A stretch of DNA of 64,000 bases from Kaistia terrae (GCF_026344005.1 NZ_JAPKNH010000008.1:1-64000), one strand, 5' to 3'. Positions 34,359-43,555 are shown, numbered from the stretch's first letter. The notes: generated by a model from the letters alone, not told the origin. Made by a program: numbers and translations.

Positions 34359-35396
34359 TCAGCGAATCTTGGGCGCGGCGATCGAGCTGCGCAGCAGCAC
34401 GTCGCTGCCGAGCATGATGCGGCGCGGCGGCACGTCGAGGCCCTTCAGCCGCTCAAGCAGCAGGCCCGCCGCCTGACGCCCGACCTCGACCATGTCGCGG
34501 TCGATGACGGTGATCGGCGGATAGACCAGTTCGCCCAGCAGCGCATCGTCGGCGCCGACGAAGGAGATATCGTCCGGAATCGACAGGCCGAGCAGCCGCA
34601 CCGCCTTCAGCGCGCCGTAGAAAATATCGCTGCCGGCGGCGAGGATGGCGGTCGGCGGATTGGGACCGGTCAGGAGATCATGCGTCTCGGCCATGCCGCG
34701 CTCGGCGCTCTGGGTTCGCGCGCGGATCAGCCAGTCGTCGATCGGCACGCCAGCCTTCTCCAGCGCCCGCTTGAAGCCGGCGACGCGGTCGCGGCCGGGG
34801 CGGATGTTGTGCGAGGCGGTGATCAGGCCGATGCGCCGGTGGCCGAGTTGCAGCAATTGCTCGACCACGGTCTCGATCGGCTGCATGTGCTCGCTGTAGA
34901 CGACGTCGGCCTCGACCGGAATTTCGCGATCGAGCACCACGACCGGAACGCCCATGCGGGCGATTTCCTCGATCGTGCCGGTGGCCGTCTCGTCCGAGAG
35001 CGTCACGATCAGCCCGTCCATCTGGCGCTGCCGGGCCGCCTGCAGGAACTCGATCTCGCGCGCCGGCGAGCGGTTCGACGAGAAGGCGAACAGCATGTAG
35101 CCTTCCGGCGCCAGTACGGTCTCCGCGCCCTGCGCGACGCGGGCGAAGACCTGGTTGGTCATGTCCGGGATCAGGAAGCCGATCGTCATGGTCTGGTTGG
35201 TGCGCATGGCGCGCGCCGCCGCATTCGGCTGGTAGCCAAGCTCGGCCATCGCCGCCAGCACGCGAGCGCGCGTCTCCGGCGCGACGCGCGGGCTCTCGCT
35301 GGCGACTCGCGACACGGTTCCGATCGAGACGCCCGCCGTCGCCGCCACTTCATGAATGGTCGGCTGGCGTCGGCCACCCGGCAATTTCCCTGACAT
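34359..35396 (-). CDS. LacI-family repressor of the deoxy-sugar regulon
   Basis: A 345-aa protein. The helix-turn-helix and hinge are clear: TIHEVAATAGVSIGTVSRVA ... ELGYQPNAAARAMRT. The periplasmic-binding-like effector domain follows (IGFLIPDMTNQVFARVAQGA, GLITASHNIRPGRDRVAGFK, SFVGADDALLGELVYPPITV). It is divergent from an aldo/keto reductase. A TGTAAACGT-containing site overlaps its own start, and the full 14-nt version lies upstream of the reductase and of the transporter operon. It is therefore probably autoregulated and controls both units. Confidence 0.9.
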   Translation of the reverse strand: MSGKLPGGRRQPTIHEVAATAGVSIGTVSRVASESPRVAPETRARVLAAMAELGYQPNAAARAMRTNQTMTIGFLIPDMTNQVFARVAQGAETVLAPEGYMLFAFSSNRSPAREIEFLQAARQRQMDGLIVTLSDETATGTIEEIARMGVPVVVLDREIPVEADVVYSEHMQPIETVVEQLLQLGHRRIGLITASHNIRPGRDRVAGFKRALEKAGVPIDDWLIRARTQSAERGMAETHDLLTGPNPPTAILAAGSDIFYGALKAVRLLGLSIPDDISFVGADDALLGELVYPPITVIDRDMVEVGRQAAGLLLERLKGLDVPPRRIMLGSDVLLRSSIAAPKIR

Positions 35397-35406
35397 AACG
35401 TTTACA
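35393..35406 (-). promoter_or_regulatory. LacI-type operator variant overlapping the lacI start
   Basis: On the minus strand TGTAAACGTTATGT shares its first nine bases with the operator at 43293-43306. It covers the ATG of the lacI gene, so bound repressor would block its own transcription or translation. Confidence 0.55.
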
Positions 35407-35562
35407 TCCCTACCCTGTCTTCTTGCGGATCAGGGGCATGGACCGGCGATCGCATGCGCGTTTCCTCTGGCCCACAAGCTGCCATCGCCCCCATGGACAA
35501 GCAAGGAATATCGCGCAACTTGATGTGAATTGATGGATATCGAAACCTCGGCTCGGGTGCCG

Positions 35563-35576
35563 TGTTGACGTTTACA
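35563..35576 (+). promoter_or_regulatory. LacI-type operator TGTTGACGTTTACA over the -35 of the aldose dehydrogenase promoter
   Basis: The 14-nt site is the exact reverse complement of 43293-43306. It includes TTGACG (35565-35570), which with TTCTAT at 35588-35593 (17-nt spacer) makes a plausible promoter. Repressor binding would occlude the -35. Confidence 0.65.
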
Positions 35577-35705
35577 CGATCCTGCCATTCTATGGGCCGG
35601 CTCGCCATCAGGCCCTTCGACGCACGCCTGCCTGTCGGCCGATATCGGCACGGATGAGGCAGCTCGGCGCAGGTCATGGGCGAGGCCGCGAAAGGGAGAG
35701 AGACC

Positions 35706-36731
35706 ATGGATCCATTCAAGCGCCGACAACTCGGCCGCACCGACGTGATGCTGCCGCAGATCGGCTTCGGCGCGGCGCCGCTCGGCGAACTTTTCACCAA
35801 GGTGTCGGACGCCGATGCCGAGACGACGCTGAAGACGGCGTGGGACGCGGGCGTCCGCTATTACGATACCGCGCCCTGGTATGGTCGCGGACAGAGCGAG
35901 CACCGCGTCGGGCGCTTCCTTTACAAGCAGGATCGTGGCGAGCTGATCCTTTCGACGAAGGTCGGCCGTATCCTGCGCGCACCGATCCAGAAGCCCGACG
36001 AGTTCGACACCGGCTTCTGGTCCGGCGGCCTGCATTTCGATCACTATTTCGACTACAGCTATGACGGCGTCATGCGCGCCTATGAGGACAGCCTCCAGCG
36101 CCTGGGCATGAACCGCATCGACACGCTGGTCATCCACGATCTCGACTGGTGGCATCGCGGCTCGGAACCCATGGTGCAAGCCGGCTTCGCCCAGCTCGCC
36201 AATGGCGGTTTTCGCGCGCTGGCCGAGCTGAAGGCGGCCGGGCGCATCCGCGCCATCGGCGCCGGCATCAACGAACTCGGCCTGATCCCGCGCTTCCTCG
36301 AACTGTTCGACATGGACTTCTTCCTGCTGGCGCTGCGCTATACGCTGGGCGAGCAGGAGACGCTGACGGAGGAGCTGCCGCTCTGCGTCGAGCGCAATGT
36401 CGGCATCGTCATCGGCGGCGTGTTCTCGTCAGGCCTCTATGCCACCGGCCCGGTGCCGGGCGCGAAGTACAATTACTTCGAACCGACGCCGGAGATTTTG
36501 GAGAAGGCCCGTCGCATCGCCGAGGTCTGCCAGCGCCACAACGTGCCGCTGCCGGCGGCGGCCCTGCAGTTCCCGCTGCACCATCCGGCCGTGACCTCGG
36601 TCATTCCGGGCGCGTTCAAGCCGGAGCAGGTGACCACCAATCTCGACCTCGTCCGCATGGAGATCCCTGCAGACCTCTGGGCCGAACTGAAGCATGAAGG
36701 CCTGATCCGCGCCGACGCGCCGACGCCGTAG
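35706..36731 (+). CDS. Aldo/keto reductase, probably aldose 1-dehydrogenase (L-fucose/D-threo-aldose type)
   Basis: A 341-aa protein from ATG 35706 behind GGGAGAGAGACC. AKR signatures are IGFGAAPLGELFTKVSDADA, GVRYYDTAPWYGRGQSEHRV (catalytic Asp/Tyr), LSTKVGRILR and IDTLVIHDLDWWHRG. The His-containing IHDLD and the long internal segment around FDTGFWSGGLHFDHYFDYSY recall the D-threo-aldose/L-fucose dehydrogenase and pyridoxal dehydrogenase group. With the lactonase and importer of the same LacI regulon, oxidation of a deoxy-aldose to its lactone is likely. Confidence 0.82.
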   Translation: MDPFKRRQLGRTDVMLPQIGFGAAPLGELFTKVSDADAETTLKTAWDAGVRYYDTAPWYGRGQSEHRVGRFLYKQDRGELILSTKVGRILRAPIQKPDEFDTGFWSGGLHFDHYFDYSYDGVMRAYEDSLQRLGMNRIDTLVIHDLDWWHRGSEPMVQAGFAQLANGGFRALAELKAAGRIRAIGAGINELGLIPRFLELFDMDFFLLALRYTLGEQETLTEELPLCVERNVGIVIGGVFSSGLYATGPVPGAKYNYFEPTPEILEKARRIAEVCQRHNVPLPAAALQFPLHHPAVTSVIPGAFKPEQVTTNLDLVRMEIPADLWAELKHEGLIRADAPTP

Positions 36732-36751
36732 GCGCAGGACTCAGGCGTACC

Positions 36752-36865
36752 CCCTCTCCCGCGAGCGGGAGAGGGCTGGGGTGACGGTCTTCTTGAAGTT
36801 TCGCCCCGTCGCAATCAGAAGCAAGCAAGCCCTTCACCCTACCCTCTCCCGCGAGCGGGAGAGGG
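36752..36865. repeat. Intergenic inverted repeat, family A (two CCCTCTCCC units)
   Basis: Perfect palindromic units CCCTCTCCCGC/GCGGGAGAGGG lie at 36752-36775 and 36842-36865. The flank AAGCAAGCCC.TCACCCTA also occurs before the copy at 54103. The pair separates the convergent aldose dehydrogenase and SDR genes. Confidence 0.8.
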
Positions 36866-36884
36866 GAAGCAAGGACAGCCCGGA

Positions 36885-37634
36885 CTAATAGGTCGCGCGG
36901 CCGCCCGAGAGATCGAAGGTGGCGCCGGTGGTGAAGGAATTCTCCTCCGACGACAGGAAGCAGATCATCGACGCGGCTTCCGAAAGCTCGAGCATGCGGC
37001 CACGCGGGATCTTCGCCAGGATATAGGCCAGGAATTCCGGCGCCTGGCTCAGCGCCATCGTCGTCTTGGCGACCGCCGGGGTCACGGCGTTGACCGAGAT
37101 GTTCTGGGTCGCCAGTTCCTTGCCGAGCGACTTGGTCAGCGCCAGCACGCCCGCCTTGGTCGAGGAATAGGCGACGGCATTGGGATTGCCTTCCTTGCCG
37201 GCGACCGAGCTCACATTGACGATGCGGCCATAGTTGCGCGCCATCATGTGCGGGACGACGGCGCGGCAGCAATGGAACGTGCCGGTAAGGCCGATATGGA
37301 CGACGTCGCTGAAGGCCTGCGGCGGATATTCCCATGTTGGCGCGTTCGGGCCGACGATGGCGGCATTGTTGATCAGGATGTCAATCTGGCCGAAATGGCC
37401 GATCACCGCGGCCGTTGCCGCCTCGACCGAGGCGAGATCGCCGATGTCGACGGCGCGACCCTCGACATTCGCGCTGCCGATCTCGGCAACGGTCTTTTCG
37501 AGCAGCGCCGCGTCGCGGTCCCAGATCGAGACCTTGCCGCCGGAGGCGAGGATGCGCTCGGCGACGGTGCGGCCGATGCCCTGGCCGCCGCCGGTGACGA
37601 TGGCGACGCGGTCCTTGAAATCATAGCTGTTCAT
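36885..37634 (-). CDS. SDR-family oxidoreductase of the deoxy-sugar operon
   Basis: A 249-aa protein from ATG 37634 (MNSYDFKDRVAIVTGGGQGI). Cofactor motif TGGGQGIGRTVA, NNAAI motif ILINNAAIVGPNAP, Ser in NVSSVAGKEGN and Tyr/Lys in AYSSTKAGVLAL are present. It ends FTTGATFDLSGGRATY, a normal classical SDR C-terminus. It is the last gene behind the transporter. In L-fucose/L-rhamnose oxidative routes an SDR oxidises 2-keto-3-deoxy-fuconate or the starting sugar, which would fit here. Confidence 0.85.
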   Translation of the reverse strand: MNSYDFKDRVAIVTGGGQGIGRTVAERILASGGKVSIWDRDAALLEKTVAEIGSANVEGRAVDIGDLASVEAATAAVIGHFGQIDILINNAAIVGPNAPTWEYPPQAFSDVVHIGLTGTFHCCRAVVPHMMARNYGRIVNVSSVAGKEGNPNAVAYSSTKAGVLALTKSLGKELATQNISVNAVTPAVAKTTMALSQAPEFLAYILAKIPRGRMLELSEAASMICFLSSEENSFTTGATFDLSGGRATY

Positions 37635-37702
37635 GATGGCTTCCGTTGCGACGGCGCGCGGCTGCGGCGGGCTCGCCACAGCATGTGGGGGTGGATATGA
37701 CA

Positions 37703-37736
37703 ATGCCCGCGACGGGCCGAAGCGCATCGCGGGCAT
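37703..37736 (-). promoter_or_regulatory. 10-bp stem-loop after the binding-protein gene
   Basis: ATGCCCGCGA (37703-37712) pairs perfectly with TCGCGGGCAT (37727-37736). It lies 18 nt after the binding-protein stop and has no T-run, like the hairpins at 21421 and 55689. Confidence 0.6.
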
Positions 37737-37753
37737 CGAACCTGGACGAGAGC

Positions 37754-38755
37754 TTAGAAGTTGAAGTCGGCGATGTTGGTCTTGTCGAAGGTGGTCAGGT
37801 CGGCCTGCGTCTTGATCACGCTGTCCTTCTCGACGGTCACCTTGCCGAGGCCCGGCACTTCGAAGACGGTACCGGCTTCGTTCTTGATCGTGCCGTTCTT
37901 GACGCCGACGGCGAAGTTGGCGGCGAGCAGGCCCTGATTGTAGGGGCTCCAGAGCTGGAACGCCTCGACCGTGCCGTTCTCGATGAAGCGGCGCATCTGG
38001 TTCGGCGTGCCGAGGCCGACGACCTTGACCTTGTCGGCCTTCTTGGCCGTCTCGACGACCTGGGCGGCGGCGGCAACACCGACCGTGGTGGGCGAGATGA
38101 TGCCCTTCAGGTTCGGGTAGTTCGCGAGCAGGGCTTCGGTCTCGGTGGTCGACTTCTGCGGGTCGTCATCGCCGTAGGCGATGGTGACCAGCTTCATCTT
38201 GGCGTATTTCGGATCCTTCTCGAGGGTTTCCTTCATCGCCGCGATCCAGACGTTCTGGTCGGGCGCGTCGGTGGTGGCCGAGAGGATGGCGATCTCGCCC
38301 TCATAGCCGATCTGCTTACCCAGCAGCTCGACCTGCGACGGGCCGGTCTTGGTGAAGTCGACCGGCAGGATGGCGGCGTCGCGGTGCGTCTCGTTGCCGG
38401 GCATGTCGGAATTGACCGACAGGATGATCGTGCCCTTGGCGCGGGCGCGGTCGAACACCTGGTTCAGCGCATCCGGGCTGTTGGGCGAGATGGCGACGAC
38501 GTTGACGCCGCGCTGGATCTGCGCGGTGACGAACGGGATCTGCGAGGTGGCTTCGGCCGAGGCCGGAGCGACGGTGGTGAACTCGCAGCCGAGTGTCTTG
38601 CAGCCGTCCTCGAAGCCTTTGATGATCGAATCGAAGTACGGATTGCCCGTGTTCTTCGGGATGTAGACGATCGAGACCGGGTCGGCGGCATAGGCCGCTC
38701 CGGAGAGAAGCGTCGCACCGAGTGCGACGGCGAGCATCAGGTTTCTTCTCAGCAT
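37754..38755 (-). CDS. Sugar-binding protein of a CUT2 ABC importer (RhaS/LsrB-like)
   Basis: A 333-aa periplasmic receptor with a signal peptide (MLRRNLMLAVALGATLLSGA, cleavage near AAYAA). The type I periplasmic fold shows VSIVYIPKNTGNPYFDSIIK, VVAISPNSPDALNQVFDRAR and IGYEGEIAILSATTDAPDQN. The opening is that of the rhamnose/autoinducer-2 receptor group. It is followed by two permeases, an ATPase and a fuconolactonase-like gene in the order hydrolase-ATPase-permease-permease-receptor on the transcript. Confidence 0.9.
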   Translation of the reverse strand: MLRRNLMLAVALGATLLSGAAYAADPVSIVYIPKNTGNPYFDSIIKGFEDGCKTLGCEFTTVAPASAEATSQIPFVTAQIQRGVNVVAISPNSPDALNQVFDRARAKGTIILSVNSDMPGNETHRDAAILPVDFTKTGPSQVELLGKQIGYEGEIAILSATTDAPDQNVWIAAMKETLEKDPKYAKMKLVTIAYGDDDPQKSTTETEALLANYPNLKGIISPTTVGVAAAAQVVETAKKADKVKVVGLGTPNQMRRFIENGTVEAFQLWSPYNQGLLAANFAVGVKNGTIKNEAGTVFEVPGLGKVTVEKDSVIKTQADLTTFDKTNIADFNF

Positions 38756-38792
38756 TTTCAGTTCCTCCCTGTTAGTGCTGCGTTAGCGCCCG

Positions 38793-39803
38793 TTAGCGTT
38801 GGCTACGGGCATAGATCGCGTTGGTGGCGATGATCGAGACGATGAGCAGCAGACCCATGATGGTGAGCTGCGCGTTGATGGCGATGTTGGCGACGGTCAT
38901 GCCGGTGGCGATGATGACGAGCAGCCAGGCGGCAAGGAACGTTCCCAGGATCGAGCCGCGACCGCCGAAGATGTAGGTGCCGCCGAGCATGACGATCAGC
39001 ACCATGGTCAGCTCGCCGCCGGTCGCGAGATCGTAGCGGACCGAGCCGAGACGCGACGCGACCATCAGGCCTGCAATCGAGCTCGTCAGCCCCGAGGCGA
39101 TGAACAGGCCCATCTTGATGCGGCGGACGCGGATGCCGGCATGGATGGCGGCGATCTCGCTGGTGCCGATCTGGTAGATCTGGCGGCCATAGATGGTGAT
39201 ACCGAGGAACAGGCCGAGCAGGATCGACGCGGCGATAAAGACCAGCACCGGCACCGGCACGATGCCGACCATGCGGTAGTCGATGCCGACGAACCAACCC
39301 GGGAAACCGCTGATCGACTTGTCGCCGGCCAGCACCTGCGCCAGGCCGCGATAGAGGATGAGCGTGCCGATGGTGACGATGATCGACGGCAGCCGCAGCA
39401 CGGTGACGAAAAAGCCGTTGAAGGCGCCCATCACCAGGCCCGACAGCAGGCTGACGCCCATGGCGACCGGGATCGGCGCGCCGGCCTTGAAGGCGGTGCC
39501 GAACAGGCAGGCGGACAGTGCCATCTGGGCGGCGGGCGACAGGTCGATCTCGCCGGAAATGATGACGATGGTCAGGACCAGCGCCACGATGGCGAACTCG
39601 ATGTAATAGGTCGAGCTTTCCAGGATGAAGCCGAGATCGGCGAAGAAGGGCGACAGCCGGGTCGCGACAATCGCTGCGATCACCAGAAGCAGCAGCGTCA
39701 CCACTTCCGGCCGGATCAGCCAGACCTGCCAGCGCGGACGGGGTGCCGCGGCCTCGCGAACGATCACGCGCGGGGCGACGGGGTTCTTGTCGATAGAAGT
39801 CAT
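38793..39803 (-). CDS. CUT2 sugar ABC permease (RhaQ/RbsC-like)
   Basis: A 336-aa permease. Hydrophobic spans include VTLLLLVIAAIVATRLSPFF, IVALVLTIVIISGEIDLSPA (the conserved GEIDLS motif) and LTMVLIVMLGGTYIFGGRGS. The IGTSEIAAIHAGIRVRRIKM loop is the docking region. It overlaps the upstream permease stop by 4 nt. It forms the membrane channel with the adjacent permease and imports the sugar for the LacI-controlled pathway. Confidence 0.92.
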   Translation of the reverse strand: MTSIDKNPVAPRVIVREAAAPRPRWQVWLIRPEVVTLLLLVIAAIVATRLSPFFADLGFILESSTYYIEFAIVALVLTIVIISGEIDLSPAAQMALSACLFGTAFKAGAPIPVAMGVSLLSGLVMGAFNGFFVTVLRLPSIIVTIGTLILYRGLAQVLAGDKSISGFPGWFVGIDYRMVGIVPVPVLVFIAASILLGLFLGITIYGRQIYQIGTSEIAAIHAGIRVRRIKMGLFIASGLTSSIAGLMVASRLGSVRYDLATGGELTMVLIVMLGGTYIFGGRGSILGTFLAAWLLVIIATGMTVANIAINAQLTIMGLLLIVSIIATNAIYARSQR

Positions 39804-40786
39804 GCGCCACCTCGGGCAAGCAGGCCGCGAAGGCCGCCCTGGCGGACGGTGCGGTCGATGACGAGGGCGATCAGGATGATGCCTCCATAGATGGCGTTCT
39901 GCCAGAAGCCGGAAACGCCGAGGATCGGCAGCGCCACCTGGACGGAGCCGAGCAGCAGCACACCGAGCACGGTGCCGAGCACCGAGCCGACGCCGCCATT
40001 GATCGAGACACCGCCGATGACCACCGCCGCGATGACGGTGAACTCGAAGCCGACGCCGGTGATGCCGGGGTTCACATAACCGAAGCGCGCCGCGTAAATC
40101 AGGCCGGCAAGGCCCGCCAGCGCGCCCGACAGCGTGAAGACGAGGATCGTCACCGGCATGACACGGATGCCGCGCAGGGGTGCCGCCACCGGATTGGAGC
40201 CGATCGCGTAGATCTGGCGGCCGATCTGGCTATAGGTCAGGAACAGCCAGGTGGCGAAGGCGACGCCGAAGGCGATGATGACGATCCACGGAATGTCGAT
40301 CGGCGAGGTCTGCGCCATGCGGATCAACGGCTCGGGAATATCGTTCGGGTCGATCTGCTTCGAGCCGGACAGGATGAACAGCAGGCCGCGATAGAGGCTG
40401 AGCGTGCCGAGCGTGACGATGATCGACGGCAGCTTGAACACCGTCACCACCAGGCCGTTGACGAAGCCGAGCGCCGCGCCCGACAGCACGCCGACGGCGA
40501 AGCCGACGAAAAGCGGCAGCTCCGGATGATCGCGAAACACCATGCCGGCAGCGATGGCCGAGAAGCCGAGGATCGAGCCGATCGAGAGGTCGACGTGACG
40601 GGCGACCAGCACCATCATCTGGCCCATCGCCGCGACCAGAATCAGCGGCACGGCGAGCAGCACGATGCGCAGCGTCTCGGTCGAGAAGAAGCGCGGCTGG
40701 ATCAGGCTGACGACGGCCACGAACAGCACGAGCATGACGAGGATGCCGGCCTCGCGGGCGCGGAACAGGCGGGCGATCTCGCTCAT
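39800..40786 (-). CDS. CUT2 sugar ABC permease (RhaP/RbsC-like)
   Basis: A 328-aa permease. MMVLVARHVDLSIGSILGFS is the RbsC-type motif, and GFVNGLVVTVFKLPSIIVTL then LSLYRGLLFILSGSKQI are family blocks. The docking loop is IYAIGSNPVAAPLRGIRVMP. It overlaps the ATPase stop and the next permease start by 4 nt each, so the importer is translationally coupled throughout. Confidence 0.92.
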   Translation of the reverse strand: MSEIARLFRAREAGILVMLVLFVAVVSLIQPRFFSTETLRIVLLAVPLILVAAMGQMMVLVARHVDLSIGSILGFSAIAAGMVFRDHPELPLFVGFAVGVLSGAALGFVNGLVVTVFKLPSIIVTLGTLSLYRGLLFILSGSKQIDPNDIPEPLIRMAQTSPIDIPWIVIIAFGVAFATWLFLTYSQIGRQIYAIGSNPVAAPLRGIRVMPVTILVFTLSGALAGLAGLIYAARFGYVNPGITGVGFEFTVIAAVVIGGVSINGGVGSVLGTVLGVLLLGSVQVALPILGVSGFWQNAIYGGIILIALVIDRTVRQGGLRGLLARGGA

Positions 40787-42309
40787 GCCGCTGCTCCCGA
40801 AACCGTATGGCGGCCGGAACGCGGCACGGCGGCATGCATGATCGTCTCCTGGCTCGCCTCGGCGCGCGGAATATCGGCCGTCAGCTTGCCTTCGGACATG
40901 ACGAGGATGCGGTCGGACAAGGCGAGCAACTCGGGCAATTCGGAGGAGATCAGCAGGATGGCGCGGCCACCGGCGGCGAGTTCGCCGATCATGTCGTAGA
41001 ACTCGGCCTTGACGCCGATATCGATGCCGCGCGTCGGCTCGTCGAGGATCAGGATGTCCGGCTCGGCCAGCAGCCAGCGGGCGAGGATCGCCTTCTGCTG
41101 ATTGCCGCCGGAAAGCTCGCCGATCGGCTGGCGCACGGAAGCAAGCCGGATCGAGAGCTTCTCGACCGATTCCTTCGCCAGCGCCTTCTCGACCGTCCGG
41201 CGGATGATGCCCTTGGGCGCGATCCGCTTCGGGACGGCGGCGGTGATGTTGGTCTCGACCGGCAGCGTGCGGAAGATGCCTGCGATGGCGCGGTCTTCGG
41301 ACACCAGCGCGATGCCGAGGCCGATGGCGTCGGTCGGCTCGTTGATCGTCACCGGCTTGCCGTCGATCTCGATCACACCCGAGGTCGCCGGCGCGACGCC
41401 GAAGATGGCGCGGGCGACATCGGTGCGGCCGGCGCCGACCAGCCCGCCGAGGCCGACGATCTCGCCCTTGCGGATGTCGAACGAGATGTTCTCGAACCGG
41501 CCCGGCAGCGTCAGCGCCCGCACCGAAAGCGCGACCTCGCCGACATGGCTGGTGCCGCGATGCAGGTAGTCGGCCACAGGACGACCGATCATGCGACGGA
41601 TGATGTCGGCGTCGGTCAGGCTCGCCGTCGTCGCCGTCTCGATCTTGTCGCCATCGCGGAAGATGGTGACGCGGTCGCAGATGGCGCGCACTTCTTCCAG
41701 GCGATGCGAGATGAAGATGATCGTCCGGCCTTCCTCGCGCAGCCGGCGGACGATCTTGAACAAGGTCTCGACCTCCTTCGGCGTCAGCGCGGCGGTCGGC
41801 TCGTCCATGATGATCAGCCGGCTATCGGAGGCGAGCGCACGGGCGATCTCGACCATCTGCTGGTCGGCGATCGACAGGCCGCGCATTGGCACGGTGACGT
41901 CGATCGGCACGTTCAAGAGGCCCATCAGGCGGCGGGCTTCCTTGGCGAGTTCGGCCCAGCGGACGCGGCCGAGCGGCTTGGCGCCGACCTGGCCGATGAC
42001 CAGATTTTCAGCGACCGACAGATCCGGGAACGAGATCGGCTCCTGGTGGATCAGCGTGATGCCGAGGCGCTGGGCGGCGATCGGAGACGCGATCTCGACG
42101 GGTTTGCCGCCGAGCTCGATCGTGCCGCGCGTCGGCCGGTGCACGCCGGCGAGAATCTTGGCGAAGGTCGACTTGCCGGCGCCGTTCTCCCCCAGAAGCG
42201 CGTGCACTTCGCCCGGCATCAGGTCGAGGTCGACATTCCTCAGAACCTCGACGCCGCCAAAGGATTTGGAAATGCCGCGCGCGGAGACGAGCGGCGCAGA
42301 AACTGTCAT
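40783..42309 (-). CDS. CUT2 sugar ABC ATPase with two nucleotide-binding domains (RhaT/RbsA-like)
   Basis: A 508-aa protein from ATG 42309, overlapping the hydrolase stop (ATGA). The first domain has Walker A GENGAGKST, signature LSIADQQMVEIARAL and Walker B LIIMDEPTAAL. The second has the usual degenerate Walker A (GLVGAGRTDVARAIFG), LSGGNQQKAILARWLL and ILILDEPTRGID. This two-domain form is typical of CUT2 sugar importers. It is soluble and membrane-associated through the two permeases. Confidence 0.93.
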   Translation of the reverse strand: MTVSAPLVSARGISKSFGGVEVLRNVDLDLMPGEVHALLGENGAGKSTFAKILAGVHRPTRGTIELGGKPVEIASPIAAQRLGITLIHQEPISFPDLSVAENLVIGQVGAKPLGRVRWAELAKEARRLMGLLNVPIDVTVPMRGLSIADQQMVEIARALASDSRLIIMDEPTAALTPKEVETLFKIVRRLREEGRTIIFISHRLEEVRAICDRVTIFRDGDKIETATTASLTDADIIRRMIGRPVADYLHRGTSHVGEVALSVRALTLPGRFENISFDIRKGEIVGLGGLVGAGRTDVARAIFGVAPATSGVIEIDGKPVTINEPTDAIGLGIALVSEDRAIAGIFRTLPVETNITAAVPKRIAPKGIIRRTVEKALAKESVEKLSIRLASVRQPIGELSGGNQQKAILARWLLAEPDILILDEPTRGIDIGVKAEFYDMIGELAAGGRAILLISSELPELLALSDRILVMSEGKLTADIPRAEASQETIMHAAVPRSGRHTVSGAAA

Positions 42310-43169
42310 CGAGCCGTCTCCAGCCGATAGAAGCGGACGGCATTGTCGCGCCAGAATTTTTGGCGCTCGGCGTCGGAGGCCGAGGCGAGGACGTCGTCGA
42401 GAATGGCGACCCAGCGGCGGAACTCGATCGCCTGCACGGCGACCGGCCAGTCGCCGCCGAACATCACGCGGTCGAAGCCGAAGGCGTCGATGGCGACCTG
42501 GACGTAGCGCTTCAGCTCGTCCTCGGTCCAGTTGGCGTGATCCGCCTCGGTGGCGACGCCCGAGATCTTGCACGAGACATGCGGCAGCTCGGCCAGCTGG
42601 TGCATCTGGGTCCGCCACGGCTCCATCAGGCCATCCGCGATCGCCGGCTTGCCGATATGATCGAGGATCATCGGCACTTCGGGAATCTGCGCCGCGAATT
42701 TCAGCACGTTCGCCATGTGGCGATGATCGACGCAGATATCGAAGGAGAGGCCGAAATCGGCGAGCGTGCGCACACCCTCGATGAAATCGGGCCGCAGGCA
42801 GAAATCGAGATCCGGCTCAAACTGGATAATGCGGCGGATGCCGCGCAGGATGTCGTGGCGGGCCAGGCACTCGATATCAGCAGCGACAGCGGCACCCTTT
42901 TCGAGCGGCGCCCAGGCGACCATGCCCTTGATGCGCGGATCGATTTTGGCGAGGCCGGCGACCCACTCGGCTTCCTGCTCATACTGCGCGGTATCGACCT
43001 CGCATTGCAGGAAAACCATGGCTTCTACGCCAAGGCCTTCGGTCGCCTCATTGTAGCGGTCGAGCCCATAGGCCTGGTCGAGCACGGCATTGCCGTCGAG
43101 CCACGCATAGCGCAGCCTCTTGGGATCCCAGAGATGGAGATGCGTATCGACGATCGGACCGCGCGACAT
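42306..43169 (-). CDS. Amidohydrolase-2 family lactonase (L-fuconolactonase-like)
   Basis: A 287-aa TIM-barrel hydrolase (COG3618 type). ATG 43169 is preferred over TTG 43172. Features: IVDTHLHLWDPKRLRYAWLD, RGIRRIIQFEPDLDFCLRP, SFDICVDHRHMANVLKFAAQ, PMILDHIGKPAI and the terminal VMFGGDWPVAVQA. This order matches L-fuconolactone/rhamnonolactone hydrolases. It is the first gene of the operon, 124 nt from the operator at 43293-43306. It would open the lactone made by the aldose dehydrogenase. A sugar-acid dehydratase and aldolase are not in the window. Confidence 0.82.
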   Translation of the reverse strand: MSRGPIVDTHLHLWDPKRLRYAWLDGNAVLDQAYGLDRYNEATEGLGVEAMVFLQCEVDTAQYEQEAEWVAGLAKIDPRIKGMVAWAPLEKGAAVAADIECLARHDILRGIRRIIQFEPDLDFCLRPDFIEGVRTLADFGLSFDICVDHRHMANVLKFAAQIPEVPMILDHIGKPAIADGLMEPWRTQMHQLAELPHVSCKISGVATEADHANWTEDELKRYVQVAIDAFGFDRVMFGGDWPVAVQAIEFRRWVAILDDVLASASDAERQKFWRDNAVRFYRLETAR

Positions 43170-43292
43170 CAAATGTCTCTCGCCCGAATAGCCACGACCA
43201 TAGCTCCGCCGTCGTTGCGCACGCGCTTCCCCTCCCCTTCCACGGCATTCCTCAACGCCGCAAAGGCGCCTCCACCCAGCGCCTTTTCCTCA

Positions 43293-43306
43293 TGTAAACG
43301 TCAACA
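43293..43306 (-). promoter_or_regulatory. LacI-type operator upstream of the lactonase-transporter operon
   Basis: TGTAAACGTCAACA on the plus strand is the exact reverse complement of the site at 35563-35576. It lies in the 408-nt gap 43170-43577, which otherwise shows only the MarR-type site near its right end and no supported gene. Confidence 0.65.
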
Positions 43307-43538
43307 TGCCATGCCGCGCACGTCAAGCGACATTCGGCATACGCAACAGGGATTTCACGCAACGCTGTTTGAGCCGAGATCCAACAAACCGTTCATATGC
43401 CTCCGCTTCTGCTCAAAAATGCGCCGTGGTGAAATCCGGGCAGGCCTTCAGCGATGAATGGAAACGTTGCTCATCCCGTTTCCGATTGACGGCGCGGCAC
43501 TGCGCCCGAATGTCCGGCTGGACAGGACCGGGCCATAT

Positions 43539-43555
43539 GGTTGTATAATGCAACT
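43539..43555 (+). promoter_or_regulatory. MarR-type operator and -10 of the marR-GNAT gene
   Basis: GGTTGTATAATGCAACT is an inverted repeat (GTTG 43540-43543, CAAC 43551-43554) with TATAAT in the centre. It lies 23 nt before the start codon of the fusion gene. Repressor binding would cover the -10, so autoregulation is likely. Confidence 0.6.
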
